Assembly: GCA_030765065.1 (NCBI GenBank)
Contig: CM060990.1
Coordinates: 460,000,321 to 460,064,320, forward strand
Direction: 5' to 3'
Source: Deroplatys truncata
Taxonomy: Eukaryota; Arthropoda; Insecta; Mantodea; Mantidae
Length of the DNA: 64,000 nt
Shown: piece after piece, positions 38,585 to 49,917 of the stretch
Numbering within the stretch: position 1 is the stretch's first letter
Layout of the letters: each line of letters begins with the position of its first letter
Position numbers and translations under genes: made by a program
The notes under the pieces: generated by a model
Told to the model about the DNA's origin: nothing
Database searches by the model: none
What the model saw: the letters and a program-made list of their open reading frames with translations, nothing else

Positions 38585-38920
38585 TCATCTTCTTAAACGG
38601 AATACCCTTCTCTTTGTAGGACTCACAAGCCAATGCCTTGGGTCAGTGGCCTGTTCGAGGAGCAAGCAAATTCTGGACCATAGCGTATCCAGGATAGGTG
38701 GTCAGCCCAATGCATGGTCTGGCGGTGAAGGAGGAAATGTAGTGATGAAAGGGATGATAGGGATTGGCGGATCAAATTAACGAACTCAACATCCGCCTAG
38801 CGAGCAAGGCAAGCTGCGAAAAAAAATCTTCGGTCAGATTGGTCGGCCCCGGGGGTTTTGAACCCAGGACCTCCCGAATGCGGGCCACAGACGTTACCGC
38901 CGAGTCATCCCGCTAGGTAT
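38585..38920 (-). repeat. SINE-C (minus strand)
   Basis: Minus-strand head: GCGGGATGACTCGGCGGTAA, CCGCATTCGGGAGGTCCTGG and B box GGTTCAAAACCCC. The body ends GACCCAAGGCATTGGCTTGT, then GTCCTACAAAGAGAAGGGTA and TTCCGTTTAAGAAG, as in the other SINE-C copies. It has a 10-bp target duplication. The frame 38580-38780 (+) lies in it and is not a gene. Confidence 0.9.
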
Positions 38921-38930
38921 ACAGATTGCT

Positions 38931-40656
38931 AAACACCTAAAAGCTATATTTTAGGTTAATTTCTCTACCGTGAAGCATTTTTGCAAATACCTAAGGCAGA
39001 AGAATTTCATTATTATAAATTTACAATAACATATTTTACAAAAATATCTTCCCTCGGGTTAATACTAGTGCAAGGGCTATGTGATGCGTTCTTCAAACTA
39101 TAATAAATGATAGAGAAATTGAAAAGAAAAATCGACTTTAAATTTTCATCGTGGAGAACAGGCAAAGCTCAACAAAATTCATTTTTGAAACGTAAGCGGA
39201 TAGACGTAAACGAAAATAAAAACAGGTACAGAATGGAGTTCGGAGGCATTCGTGACCGCTCAGTGTTAAATTATAAATTAGAGGACTAAAAACCTTTGAA
39301 GATGCGACTTTCAAGATTAAAAGCCCTATCCCGCCAATGTTCCATTTTCTAACGGCATGACCTACTTAGAAGCAACCAAGATATCAGACTGAAAATTTTC
39401 AGGATGTAGAAGCATGCCTTATAAGCTCGCTGGTCTACTTTCATACAGTAATATGTATTATTAAGAAATATATTATTTTTAATTGCACTTTTTTATTAAA
39501 ATGTATCAGTAATTAATTTTTTTAAATATAACTAACCAATTTATTAACGCCAAAGCAGACCAGTCACAGACTTAAGGCGTTGTTTTATCATAAACGTTTA
39601 ATTTAGCTATATTAAACAGTTCATGATAAAATGGGTCATTTATATAAAACATGTCATTAATACAACTGTTCAAAGTAAAAATGGAAAAAGCACATATATA
39701 TTTACAAAGAAAAATTCAAGTTAATTGGACATATGTACGCTGCCTATTTAGAAGTGGTACCAATTTGTAGACTAAACCTTCCTCTAAAATATTATGCAAA
39801 ATATATCCCTCTGCTTCAAAGAGTAGCTACAGGAATTGTGATTTTTTTCCTGTCAAGTGTTGCGGGATTCAGAGTACAAAATGGCAGAGGAAGTGCCATT
39901 TTTAGAAATACATTTAAAATATAAGAATTGTGCCTACAATGATAAAATATGTATACAACTAAACAGGAAATTCCAATTTATAAGACTACACAAAGAGCTA
40001 AGAATGTCTTTTTTTTGGCAATTTTCGCTATTTAGTCTCCCCTTAAATGCTGCAGTCAAATAACCTTATGAATTACTATTTCTCGCGCAGTTATACAGCC
40101 AAAATATATAAGCTGTACTGCAGCATACACTAATTGAAATCGTGAAATTATTGAATGTGATGCGAAAAATACTTATCATTTTAATATTTAAATGAGAATG
40201 TTTGCGGAGTTATAGATATGTATCGCACCTTGGAAATATCCACCAGCACCTCTCTGCCTGGGTTGTGAGTATATCTCGTTCCTTCTCTATCACCTGTCTG
40301 CGCTTCATCAGCTCTCGAAACCATTTACTTGCGACCACTACTCACATTTCCAATATTCGTGACAAAGAGAGTGGTAGGACTAAGGGAAGGTCCGAGTGAA
40401 GGGTGAAGTCTCCTCTAGACCCCATCCCAAATGCTTTTCCCTACCGAAAGCCCATAACCAAGGCATGGAGCACCGGGACATCTACGCGCTTGCCTGACAT
40501 ATTTCCATAGCTTAACACCGAAGCATATTTCAGAAAACTGTCCACAGCCCAAGAGGTTGACAAATTTCTCATTTTACAAAGAAATAAGGGAGGGAGCCTA
40601 GCAGCAGGTAGTGTGTATACCACACCCTGCCCCTTCAGGGCGCATTGTCCTCGCAT
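38931..40656. other. Unassigned AT-rich sequence
   Basis: No gene or repeat family is recognised. Confidence 0.55.
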
Positions 40657-40681
40657 TGTGTGTGTGTGTGTGTGTGTGTGT
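40657..40681. repeat. (TG)n microsatellite
   Basis: TG tract of about 25 bp. Confidence 0.95.
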
Positions 40682-41370
40682 CTATACAGACGGGCCGGTT
40701 CACTGTAATTTAGTGCAGTCCATTCCGAGTAATGCCTATGACTGCTGAATTTCACACATGAAAGTCCATTTTACGACTGGCACATTGAATAAAGGCGGAC
40801 CATTTCTGGTCCGTCACTGTATCCATCTCCCAGGGAAATGGCAATAATAATACGCGCAACGCGAGAAGGGGGAACCCCACACCTCCCTCCCCCTGATTTA
40901 CGAGGGCTCTGGCAGGGAAAACTGTCGATACTAACGCCATCTGGCTCGGTCCTGCCCTGCCTCGGTCTCTCGGTCTGCACTGGACAGCCGTCATTTGTTA
41001 CTTTCTCAAGTTGGGGGTCCCCAAACAAATCACACAGCTGACCAACCGTGGGGGTGGAGGAGTGAGGACAATATTAAATAAATGCCCTCTCTTTTACATA
41101 ACACCTATCAAGTTTTACTCTGCACTTTTTCTCTTTCTTTATCACCGTCTCCCCTTTCGGTACGAATCTGGAGGATAAGCTCAAAGCTAAAAGCGCGCAA
41201 GAGGACCAGACTTCAACATAACCTATCATAGAGCGGGAGACCACATTTTTCAAGCGATAGAGGAGAGAGGTTGGATTAGAAGAAAGAATAGGGGTTTAGA
41301 GGAATGCGTTGGTGAGAGAGAGAACCACCACCTCGCGAAGGTGGAAGTGAAAGCGCAATGGAATCACGCG

Positions 41371-41372
<2 letters not shown>
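40682..41372. other. GC-richer sequence, no gene recognised
   Basis: Overlapping short frames on both strands (40752-40994 -, 40838-41041 +) have no motif. It matches no repeat family in the window. Confidence 0.45.

Positions 41373-41402
<30 letters not shown>
41373..41402. repeat. (GA)n microsatellite
   Basis: GA tract of about 30 bp. It produces the Ser/Leu- and Arg/Glu-rich spurious frames that cross it. Confidence 0.95.
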
Positions 41403-41404
<2 letters not shown>

Positions 41405-41930
41405 GGAAGGAATAGCAAGACGAACGAACGCGAGAGTGGGTGATGGGCGTGCGGGCGGGCGGCGCACTGCTGAGGATCACACTCGTGGGGTCGCCGAGAC
41501 CGGCCAGTCGCGGAAGGCAGAACCGCTTCCTTGCGTAGAGATGGTGAAAAGAATTCTCCGCACAAGCTAAGTACCAGAACATGCTTCTTCGACTCTTTCA
41601 CTGTTAACAAAACGCTTTCTTCTTTCGTGGTTCCTTCCTCCCTCATGACAAAATCGGTGTCCTTTAGGTGCACGTTTCTCCTACTGAATGATCTATGATT
41701 ATAACTTTGGCCCCATTTTTTTTATTTAATAATGGATATGGACACAATTTGGATAGCACTAAATAACAATGAAGTGTCGATGTCTGTATGCATTTTATAC
41801 CGGTATTATCTGCCTGGTTAAGTTGGCAATAATCCTGCTAGACCTTTTTAATGTTGATATACCATCTATCAATTTTCTGTGATAGCAGGACGCAACACAC
41901 AATGCGTCCATCGCGCGTGATCTTATATTG
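41403..41930. other. Unassigned sequence
   Basis: No gene is recognised. Confidence 0.5.
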
Positions 41931-41950
41931 CCCCCCCCCCAAAAAAAAAA
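41931..41950. repeat. Poly(C)-poly(A) tract
   Basis: A C run of ten is followed directly by an A run of ten. Length errors are likely here in sequencing. Confidence 0.8.
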
Positions 41951-44389
41951 GAACCAGCACCACGCGGTCGCTTGCCGGGCTATGTATGTAGCAGTAAAAT
42001 GTTTAAAAATATATGCCCCTAATGAAACACGTATTAGATAACTAAGATTAAAGTTCGAATTAAAATTGTAAAAGCACAAATAAGGTGTCCAGTGCATTTA
42101 CTAAATGCACATGAATCACAATATCCTGTAAATATGCAAAGCTTAATTAGATTTATTGCTGCTAAAGGGTGCTTACAATTGATAGATACCACCAACATAC
42201 CTGTGAAACAAGTGCCCTCTTGCCACATCACGGGTGACGACCTCTATGCTGTCTTCTCGGCCGTCGTTAATACAACAATGCAATATTTAGCTACACCGAA
42301 CCGGATACATACACAGCATCACGCAAACTTGATGGTCATCGATTATTTCTTTGGCCTGCCTGCCTAAACCGTAACAGTGAAAGAGAAGGGGGAAGAGGTT
42401 GCGCAAAAAGGGCTAGTTGAGGCTCTTGCCTAGGAGACCGGCGCCGAGACTCCTACCCCGCTTGGGCGCTTCTTGCACCGTCTCATTCCAAGAGAACATG
42501 GTACCTACTCTCTCCCTTCACCCCCTCTTTACCTTCTCCACTCCCACTAACCGACCCCCTCCCTAACGATCCTCTTTTCTCCTGCCACCGAAAAGCTTGC
42601 ACTTTATTCCTAACCAATGAGAACCTCTCCATGATTGACAGACAATCCGAGCAACAAACCCTGCCACCAATGGCATTCATATTCTTTCTGGTTGTGGTGA
42701 GAATCTTTTAGCTTATGTTTGCAGTGTCAATATCAAACTTTCCCCCTGCCCAATTCGTTTTCCGTGGTGCTGCTCTGGATTCCAGGGAAGAGAGAAAAAG
42801 CGTCCGAAAGAGATGCGGACCTAGAGGTGTATTAAATGAAATGGCCCAAGGAAATAGAATAAAACGAAATTCAAAATATAATTCGACATCGCATAGGTAT
42901 TCTTGCTCCGGTGTCTCATATACATATTCACATACAGACACATTGCTTAAATGTTCTTATGCAATTAGAAACCTCCCTAAGCTCTACCCTGTGCCAACCT
43001 CTGGATGAGCTTCCCCATTCTCTAACCCATACACATATTTGCATGCGAGGGGAAACATCGCGGGAGTTAGTGGGATGTGGAATATGTGTGTGCACGGATG
43101 GTTTAGTTCATCATTTTTAGACGCCCAGCCATTTCCTAGATGCTCATATTTTGAGCGGCCAGACACTGGCTATTGCTACCGTTGCAACGCCACCCTCTCT
43201 TTGGGAGCAGCAGGCAAGGCGATTCAATAAAACGATGGCAACAGCTTATACGTAGATCTGAACAGATTACTACCAAGTTTTCCCAACTCTCAGCACTTTT
43301 TACACAAAAGTCAAAGAAGATAGTGCAGCAATAAATATTGACTGACGCAAATGGGCATAAATCGCATTGATCATCATCTTGGCGGGGACAGAAAAAGTGT
43401 GTGCATTATGAGAGAGGGTGAAACGGAAGGAAAAAATGGAAGGAGGAAGAAAATGAATCTTTAAAAAATGCAGGCTCGAAACTGCTGGAAAATGTTAGGT
43501 ATTTTATTGTTTCAGTCTTTCGTTTTGCTGGATCCGTTTTCTTTCTATCGATATGAGTTTTCAAAAACGTGGAGGGAAAACAGAGAAAGGAATGTGGTAT
43601 ATATGGAAACCCGTAGAAGTGTGTTTACTGTGACACTTTTACTCTCGGTCACTTCTTTATGCCATATCCAAAGATTTTTATTTATTCTCCCTTTATTCTC
43701 TTTTCCATCTGGGGAAGAAGTCTCCCTTCGCTGTTTTTCTCTCCCTTTCTCAAGATATCTTACCATCCCCGTCATACTTTCTTTCACCTTCTCCTTCACC
43801 AAATAAAACACTCTCAACCACCGGACGTTCAGGAACTCGGTCGTGTTGAGGACTTAGGTTTTAAAACTAATGTTTTAATCTAATATCTGCTATATGTGAA
43901 TTAGGGCGAATTATCGACCTAAGGGATGAAGAACAATAATTTCTCCAACCTCTCCTTAACTCACGCCTATTGAATTTTCTGCAATATCCCAATATCCTGA
44001 ATTTATTTCTTCTACAGCTTACTTGGTATAAAACAAGTATTGCATTATGCAAAAAGTTGATACGATTTTTCGTTGAAAACTCACATTTTGAGGTACGCTG
44101 AACCTCCACACCCTCCAAAACGCCCCGTGATCCTGTTTGTATCTGTGAACATCGCAATTCAAAAACGACAATACCCTCAGGGACAGTTTTACTCAAAGGC
44201 GGTGCCGAAGTGTCAGTTTTGCTTTTCAGACTAATTACTGAAACGCTTTGTATTATACCACAAACCTGCCTGAATACGAGACATACTATCAATGGAGTTC
44301 TTTAAGCAGTTGGGTTTAACCATCCTTACTGTTCACGAAATGGGTGCCATTGTGGAGATAAATCTTAAGAACGGAATTTTGCCACAAAC
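41951..44389. other. Unassigned sequence with several open frames
   Basis: The longest frames are 43867-44292 (-, 141 codons) and 43468-43806 (+, 112 codons). Neither has a domain I recognise and neither shows signals of expression I can support. The region is compositionally less AT-rich than the window's average up to about 43.8 kb. Confidence 0.45.
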
Positions 44390-44800
44390 CTGAAAGCCAA
44401 GGATAGCACCTATCTCTAAGCATAATGTCTCACTAATACCAAACCTAGGTATATTTGAAAGTTTTACATATGTAAGGTGCAGTTTTGCAATGAATTCACC
44501 AACCGAAAAACCCCTTTATAGAGAAAATATTTCGTTACTTCTTATTTTCTTAAAAATGCCTTAAACGAATTTGATTAAAATATTACGCAGTTCAGATTAT
44601 TGAAATCACAAGTAAAACATATAAGGGATTTCTGTAAAATCCTGCAAACTAATTGCTCTTACTGGATTTAATACCTTTGGGAAGCCACAAGATAGAAAAT
44701 ACTAGAAAGTGTGCAACTTGTTTCAAAATTATTTGTGGCACTATTTTCAAGATATTTGCTTCTGTACTTCAAATTTTTTTTCAGAAGCCAAGCGGAACAC
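44390..44800 (+). repeat. Repeat E, diverged copy
   Basis: It shares with the copies at 52.0 and 61.6 kb the order AAAACCCCTTTATAGAGAAA, TATTTTCTTAAAAATG, ACGAATTTGATTAAAATATT and the core TTGTGGCACTATTTTCAAGA (44735-44754), followed by TACTTCAAATTTTT. It is the most diverged of the copies I recognise. Confidence 0.6.
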
Positions 44801-45190
44801 TCTGAAAACTACATAAATGGAAATTCTTTTGTTTGTCATGTTTAACTCAAGAATTCCATATATCAATCTACTTTGCTAGGCGTTCACTGCTGTCCCATCT
44901 TCTTGTATGTGCCTGCGTTCCTACAGCATTTATATTGAAACTATTTCTGACGAATATTCATCATGAGTAACAAGAATAAGGAAGAAAACTAAGGTTTTAT
45001 ATAATAATTTGCAGCGCATTTAAATAAAATCCATCATAAATGCAACATATTAGTGTGATTGTAATTCATTAAATTTCAGTAAAATATAAATTAGGTAAGT
45101 AAGGCTCAACTTAAAAAATAAGCCACCAAAAGCTAAACCAGTTAAATAAGTAAAAATATGTTAGTGAATACATAAAAAACACATAGCTTC
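44801..45190. other. Unassigned AT-rich sequence
   Basis: Part may be the 3' end of the diverged repeat E copy. No gene is seen. Confidence 0.5.

Positions 45191-45245
<55 letters not shown>
45191..45245. repeat. (TTA)n microsatellite
   Basis: About 18 TTA units, the longest trinucleotide tract in the window. Confidence 0.95.
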
Positions 45246-45246
<1 letters not shown>

Positions 45247-45604
45247 AAGCTTTTTAAAACAATAAACTAAAGCTCCCTTCGCAAGGATAGGAGTAGATAT
45301 CTTCCAAGTTTACCGAGATCAACATGTACCTTTGTGGAACTATTATAAACAATACCGCTATATCGAACGCTACAACCACTTCAGACAACGGAAGTGCAAA
45401 TTCAACATGTGCTGGGTGTGAATAATACTCCTCACTTCATTAGTAAACGAAACACAAGAAGAGTAAGTACGTGGATGCATTAAACATTGCATTATGTATT
45501 ACACCTTAGTATCTCTAAATCTCTTCTATGAAGTATATGGCTTGCTTTTGTAGCAGGGTAGGAAACATTTTGTCCAAAACTCCCATTAAATTGAAATTAC
45601 AATA
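45246..45604. other. Unassigned AT-rich sequence
   Basis: No gene or repeat is recognised. Confidence 0.55.
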
Positions 45605-45861
45605 ATAAAGCGCGGAGTATGCAGATTTTGCCAAAAATCATAATGTTTGATTTACCCTGGCCTATTAAACCCAGATAGGTGTATATAGATATACACCTAT
45701 ATATATATATATCTATATATATATATATTACTTGCCTAATTTTTAGGTTTATATACGTTTTAATGCCTTTAATACATCACGTAAAATCATAATTTTTCAG
45801 GCAAGTTAAACTGTATAATTATTCTACAATTATTTTCAGAAAAAGACTCGACTATAACATC
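45605..45861. repeat. 257-bp tandem repeat, unit 1 (intact)
   Basis: The unit begins ATAAAGCGCGGAGTATG, runs through TTTTGCCAAAAATCATAAT and an internal TA-rich microsatellite (about 45671-45729), continues TTACTTGCCTAATTTTTAGG and ends GACTCGACTATAAC. The next unit starts with the matching ATAAAGGGCGGAGTATG at 45862. Confidence 0.9.
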
Positions 45862-45970
45862 ATAAAGGGCGGAGTATGTAGATTTTGCCAAAAATCATAA
45901 TCTTTGATTTTCCCTGGCGCATTAAATCCAGGTAGGTGTATACACACACACGCACGTGTGTACATATATA
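45862..45970. repeat. 257-bp tandem repeat, unit 2, left part
   Basis: Matches unit 1 from ATAAAGGGCGGAGTATG through GGTAGGTGTATA, then a CA/GT microsatellite, and stops at the TA next to the Tc1 left terminus. Its right part resumes at 49109. Confidence 0.9.
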
Positions 45971-46900
45971 CACTTCCGTTTGTGAAAATTGCAACACCAA
46001 GAAAGAATTTCCCGAATAACTCCAAACTTGGTGGAAGTGAGAAGAGTGTGCAAGCAATAAGTGATTAGGTTTGCAGAGAGATGGGGTACGCGTAGGCCGA
46101 GCAGAGCCCTCTCGTGTCGGTCCGACAAGGTCAGTGTTGCGCACAGTGTAATAAGTGCAGAGCTGGCAACCAAGGTGGAAATAATAAAGTGAGTGCCAGT
46201 ATGCCTCGTCAACGTCAAAGGGAGCCATATCGGCAGGTGAGTGAGTTCGAACGGGGCAGAATGATCGGTCTCCGGGAAGCGGGTTTGTCACACCGTGACA
46301 TTTCGGCTCGTACAGGGCTTGCTGTTTCGACAGTGATGCGTGTGTGGAAGCAGTGGATAGATGAAAGTCGTACGCATCGAAGAGCGGGTACTGGACCACG
46401 GAACATAGTCACAGCACGGGATGACCGTCATCTTGTCCGCATGGCCATAACGGACCGTACAGCTTCATCCACAGTGTTGGCTCGACGCTGGAGCACTGCA
46501 ACAGGTGTGAACTTGTTTGCATCAACGGTTCGTCGCCGTCTGCTGCAGGTTGGACTGATTGCATGCATGCCATTACGTCCGTTTCCATTGTCCAGAAACC
46601 ACAAGCTCCTCCGACTGCAATGTGCACGTGAACACCGTCACTGGGGTGCTGAGTGGCAAAATGTAGTCTTTTCGGACGAGTCCCACTTCAACGTGTCCTA
46701 CAGTGATGGCCGCATACGTGTCCGGCGGTACCGTGGTGAGAGCAACCTGGAGGACTGCATTGTTGAGCGGCATAGCGGATAAACACAAGGTGTGATGGTT
46801 TGGGGCGCCATTGATTACAACAATCTATCTCGCCTTCTATGAATTGAGGGCACTTTGAAAACCAACCGGTAAACTAGTCGCGGGCATCCTTTCCCCAACC

Positions 46901-46931
46901 GGCTTCAAAGCGAACGGAAAGCTTTGAAGCC
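46901..46931. repeat. Subterminal perfect hairpin
   Basis: GGCTTCAAAGC (46901-46911) and its exact complement GCTTTGAAGCC (46921-46931) are separated by 9 bases. It sits about 30 bp inside the left end of the nested transposon, where subterminal transposase-binding repeats often lie. Confidence 0.85.
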
Positions 46932-47189
46932 TGACCATAAACCCATCAGTAAACGATTAGTAGGGTCTTCCCATCCCTTAAACACAACACGTGGTCCTTT
47001 CTCCAGCTCCACCAAAGCAAAGCGTTGTTGCCGGTTTTAGCAGCTGTGACTGTTCGCTCGTGCTTTTCTTCCATGTTCAGCTAAGCTTCTATATTACTTC
47101 TTCAGAGAAGTTATATAGTGTTTTACTTAGTGCAGTTTTGTAAGTTTAGCAGTGTTTAATAGTTATTAGCGTTTAATAGTTTAATTAAG

Positions 47190-47309
47190 ATGTGGAGACC
47201 TTGGGAAACGAACCAAGTTGATGCCCCTCCGGTCGCACCAGCAAGTGACCCTCTGCCGAATATCAGTAATGCCAAGACCACGAAGAAAAGGGCTACAAAA
47301 ACTGAATAA
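47190..47309 (+). CDS. Short frame in the nested transposon, unknown
   Basis: A 39-codon frame begins MWRPWETNQVDAPPVAPASD and ends in a Lys/Thr-rich tail (KTTKKRATKTE) before TAA. The Trp/Pro-rich start and basic end look more protein-like than the surrounding frames, and it could be the 5' exon or N-terminal remnant of this element's transposase. Repeat E begins almost immediately after the stop, so the frame may have been truncated by that sequence. I recognise no domain. Confidence 0.3.
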   Translation: MWRPWETNQVDAPPVAPASDPLPNISNAKTTKKRATKTE

Positions 47310-47314
47310 GCAAA

Positions 47315-47905
47315 GCCAGATTTTTATGTGTAATGTTCAAGAACATGTAGAAAAGAACCTTTTATGTGGAAAAATGTTTGTTATTGTTTTGAATTTCTCA
47401 AAAACAGCTTAACGATTTTTAGTAAAATACCGCAAGATTAAGATATTTGCAGGAAAAATAAAATTTGTATCATGAATTTTATATTCTGGGAATAACTTGT
47501 AAAATTTTCCTCGTTCTCAACTTGTTGTATTACTGGTAAATTCTAAGAGAGAGACAAAATCTTACTCTGCGTAAAATGCAATCCCGGTAAAGGACAAATT
47601 TTAGGTCAAATTGTGTTAACCATTTCCGAGAAATTTTTTGTTGTTGGTTTGAATTTTGAAATACAAGTTGGAAGTCTCTGTTTGTATTTTCCTCGTGGTC
47701 ATGCTAAGAGCATGGAATTTCAAAGTCATCATATAGTCATCTGTATTTTAAAAATCTGACTATCGCTTTAGCCTATGTATCCTTATATTTACAACGATAT
47801 GTGCAATGAAATTTTATCTTATTATTTAAGAAGTAGATAGAATAAGCTTTTGTGAAAGTAGTTTGTAGAAGAGTGAGTAGAGATAATCTTGTGAATATAA
47901 TACAT
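47315..47905 (+). repeat. Repeat E copy inside the nested transposon
   Basis: Shares TTTTATGTGGAAAAATG, TTTCTCAAAAACAGCTTAAC, the core ACCATTTCCGAGAAATTTTT (47619-47638), GTTGGTTTGAATTTTGAAAT, AGAGCATGGAATTTCAAA and the 3' block GTTTGTAGAAGAGTGAGTAG with the copy at 52.0 kb. The 5' part of the unit is missing. Confidence 0.8.
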
Positions 47906-49108
47906 AAGATTTTTTTTTTATTTTCTTTCTTTTGCCTTCGTATTTTTACTTATCCTGCATTTTATAATAAAGCTATTCATTTAAGTAAACAGAAGATGTC
48001 ATGCTTATAAATCTTACACCTTAAACAATACACAACTTCTTGTATTAGCTTTATATTAATAAAACATTGTTGTGATACAAGTGATAAAAAACTTTTTACC
48101 ATAGCTCCGCGCACAGCATAATCAAAAATGATGCTTTGATTTGGGAGTAAGAGTTCCTTTCAAAATAAATTAATATTTATGTATTTTAATTATTTAATGA
48201 TAGTCCAACAATGTATAGTTTATTCGGAACATGTTTCTAAGTTTCTCTCGGATATGTTAACATGCATTTCTATTCTTGTAGCGCAGTATATTAGTTCAGA
48301 TCATTCATTAGTTCAGTTATATTTTAAAGCGTTTGCAACTTAATTGTAATTACTATGCGATTTATAGTTATTTACATAGTTATTTTGTGTGTAAAGCAAG
48401 CAGACAAACTGCATGATTGTATTCTGTACATGTGGAAATCACCTGCAAAGTTTTGCTTTTAAATACTATTTTTAATTTTGGCAACAACGCGCATATGCAC
48501 ATGGATGTCACTAAGATTTTATGGTGCTTGCGGTTAGGGAGGGTAGGGAACAAGTGTTTGGCTACTGCACAAAGGTCGCCGCTTGGGGATCCGAAGGCTG
48601 CGATGACCATATCTAACGGTGGTTGTAGAGCCTGAGGTACCCCCCCCCCTGCATCAGGCATCTCCACAGGCCACATTTCAAAAGGACAATGTCCGGCCAC
48701 ATATTGCGAGCAATGTACAAGCCTTCGAAGATCGACGGGTACCATTGCTTCCCTGACCTGCACGTTCGCCTGACATGTCGCACATCGAACATGTCTGGGA
48801 TATGGTTGGTTGGCACCTGGTACGTCACGGTCCTCCAGTAGCCAGTGTCACGGATTTGTGGGCTCGAATACAAAATGCGTGGAGGCAAATCCCTCAGGAA
48901 TTTATTCAGAAACTTTTTGACACTTCGTATAGCAGCTCTAATTACAGCGCATGGAGGCCACACCAAATACTGAATAAGGGCTCAAAGGTCATGTATAGAT
49001 TTGAAAAATGTACCATTGGTACTTGTCATGTACCTAACCTGTGGTATTAAATTCATTGAATGTATGCGTTTCCTTCTTGGTGTTGCAATTTTCACAAACG
49101 GCAGTGTA

Positions 49109-49241
49109 TATTACTTGCCTAATTTTTAGGTTTATATACGTTTTAATACCTTTAATACATCACGTAAAATCATAAGTTTTCAGGCAAGTTAAGCTATATA
49201 ATTATTCTACAATTATTTTCAGAAAAAGACCCGACTATAAC
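49109..49241. repeat. 257-bp tandem repeat, unit 2, right part
   Basis: TTACTTGCCTAATTTTTAGG through ACCCGACTATAAC matches unit 1 (from about 45729) closely. It directly follows the TA at the right end of the Tc1 element. Confidence 0.9.
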
Positions 49242-49866
49242 AGCCAACACCGAGAAGATAAGAGGCAGTTTAGTGTAAAATCGATGTGTCCAGCTGTACA
49301 AAATGTGAAAGTCAGAACGAATTACACTTAAATATAGAATAAAACATTCTCTTTCTACTTAGCGTTCCAACTTACTATTAAGTTATTCCCTAAATAAGTT
49401 TAATATCCGATATCCGAGAAATTAGTTAGAATTATGGTTGGTATACATTATGGTATGTATAATTCCAGAAAATATCGAGTACTGAATTTCATAATAGGGA
49501 AGAGCAATATATCACCTTTACTGTGTACATTTGTATGTCTGAAAAGTATTAGTCCATAAGCAGAATTACCTTATTATAATTGCTCTTGCAGTATTTCACG
49601 ACAATGAAGCAATGGTAAATGATGAGTGATTAAAGGAGTGTGGTGTCAAAACAACCGAGAGCTACGCGAGATTTGTCTCTTCTGTATAAGGAAAAGCCCG
49701 AAAAGGGTTATCCAAACACTTATCGCTACCAAGATTTCAATTCAACTCCTTAGATTACTAGGCAGCCTCGTTACCCACTACACACGAAGAGTGTCCGTCA
49801 GTAAGATTGCCCTCCATGAATGTTGAACACGGAGTTTCAGTTTCTTTTAAATCTATCTTTGGAGAG

Positions 49867-49871
<5 letters not shown>
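49242..49871. other. Unassigned AT-rich sequence
   Basis: No gene or repeat is recognised. Confidence 0.55.
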
Positions 49872-49898
<27 letters not shown>

Positions 49899-49917
49899 TG
49901 TGTGTGTGTGTGTGTGT
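49872..49917. repeat. Compound (GA)n(GT)n microsatellite
   Basis: GA units change directly to GT units. Confidence 0.95.

Larger units (their letters stand above)
46872..48609. mobile_element. Nested TA-duplicating DNA transposon, unassigned family
   Basis: This 1738-bp insertion splits the Tc1 transposase between CGGTA and TATCTAACG, so a TA is duplicated. The first and last ~32 bp form an imperfect inverted repeat aligned without gaps at equal distance from the TA. The left end reads AACTAGTCGCGGGCATC with CCCCAACCGGC further in; the right end on the minus strand reads TGGTCATCGCAGCCTTC with CCCCAAGCGGC further in. A perfect hairpin lies just inside the left end. It encodes no recognisable transposase, only a 39-codon frame at 47190, and contains a copy of repeat E. 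It is probably a non-autonomous or decayed member of a TA-targeting superfamily. The termini do not look like those of ordinary Tc1 elements. Confidence 0.75.
46201..48973 (+). pseudogene. Tc1-like transposase, interrupted and with stops
   Basis: The first ATG with family-like sequence is at 46201 (MPRQRQREPYRQVSEFERGR). A paired-like HTH follows (GLREAGLSHRDISARTGLAV), then the GTGPRN linker (the GRPR-like region), a second HTH (RTASSTVLARRWS) and the start of the DDE domain with VVFSDESHF (first Asp 46675-46677). Stops replace likely sense codons at 46783 (TAA, before TQGVMVWGAI) and 46849 (TGA, before IEGTLKTNR). The nested element splits the frame in a TAT codon at 46870/48610. The rest contains QKDNVRPHIA (second Asp 48685-48687), a TGA in the usual LPWPARSPD motif, and SHIEHVWD (third acidic residue Glu, 48787-48789). 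After a frameshift near 48928 the normal C-terminal stop is at 48971-48973. The triad is present but the gene is dead. Confidence 0.93.
45971..49106 (+). mobile_element. Tc1-like transposon carrying a nested insertion
   Basis: Both ends are visible. The left terminal inverted repeat begins CACTTCCGTTTGTGAAAATT at 45971 and the right one, read from 49106 on the minus strand, begins CACTGCCGTTTGTGAAAATT. They agree over about 36 bp with two mismatches. TA dinucleotides flank both ends (45969-45970 and 49107-49108), as expected for Tc1/mariner integration. The total is 3136 bp; removing the nested element and one TA leaves about 1.4 kb, a normal Tc1 size. It lies inside the microsatellite of unit 2 of the 257-bp tandem repeat, and unit 1 serves as the empty-site reference. 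Confidence 0.93.

Noticed and set aside
45860-46399. 179-codon minus-strand open frame
   Set aside because: It is antisense to the Tc1 transposase and its inverted repeat; the plus strand carries the recognisable protein.
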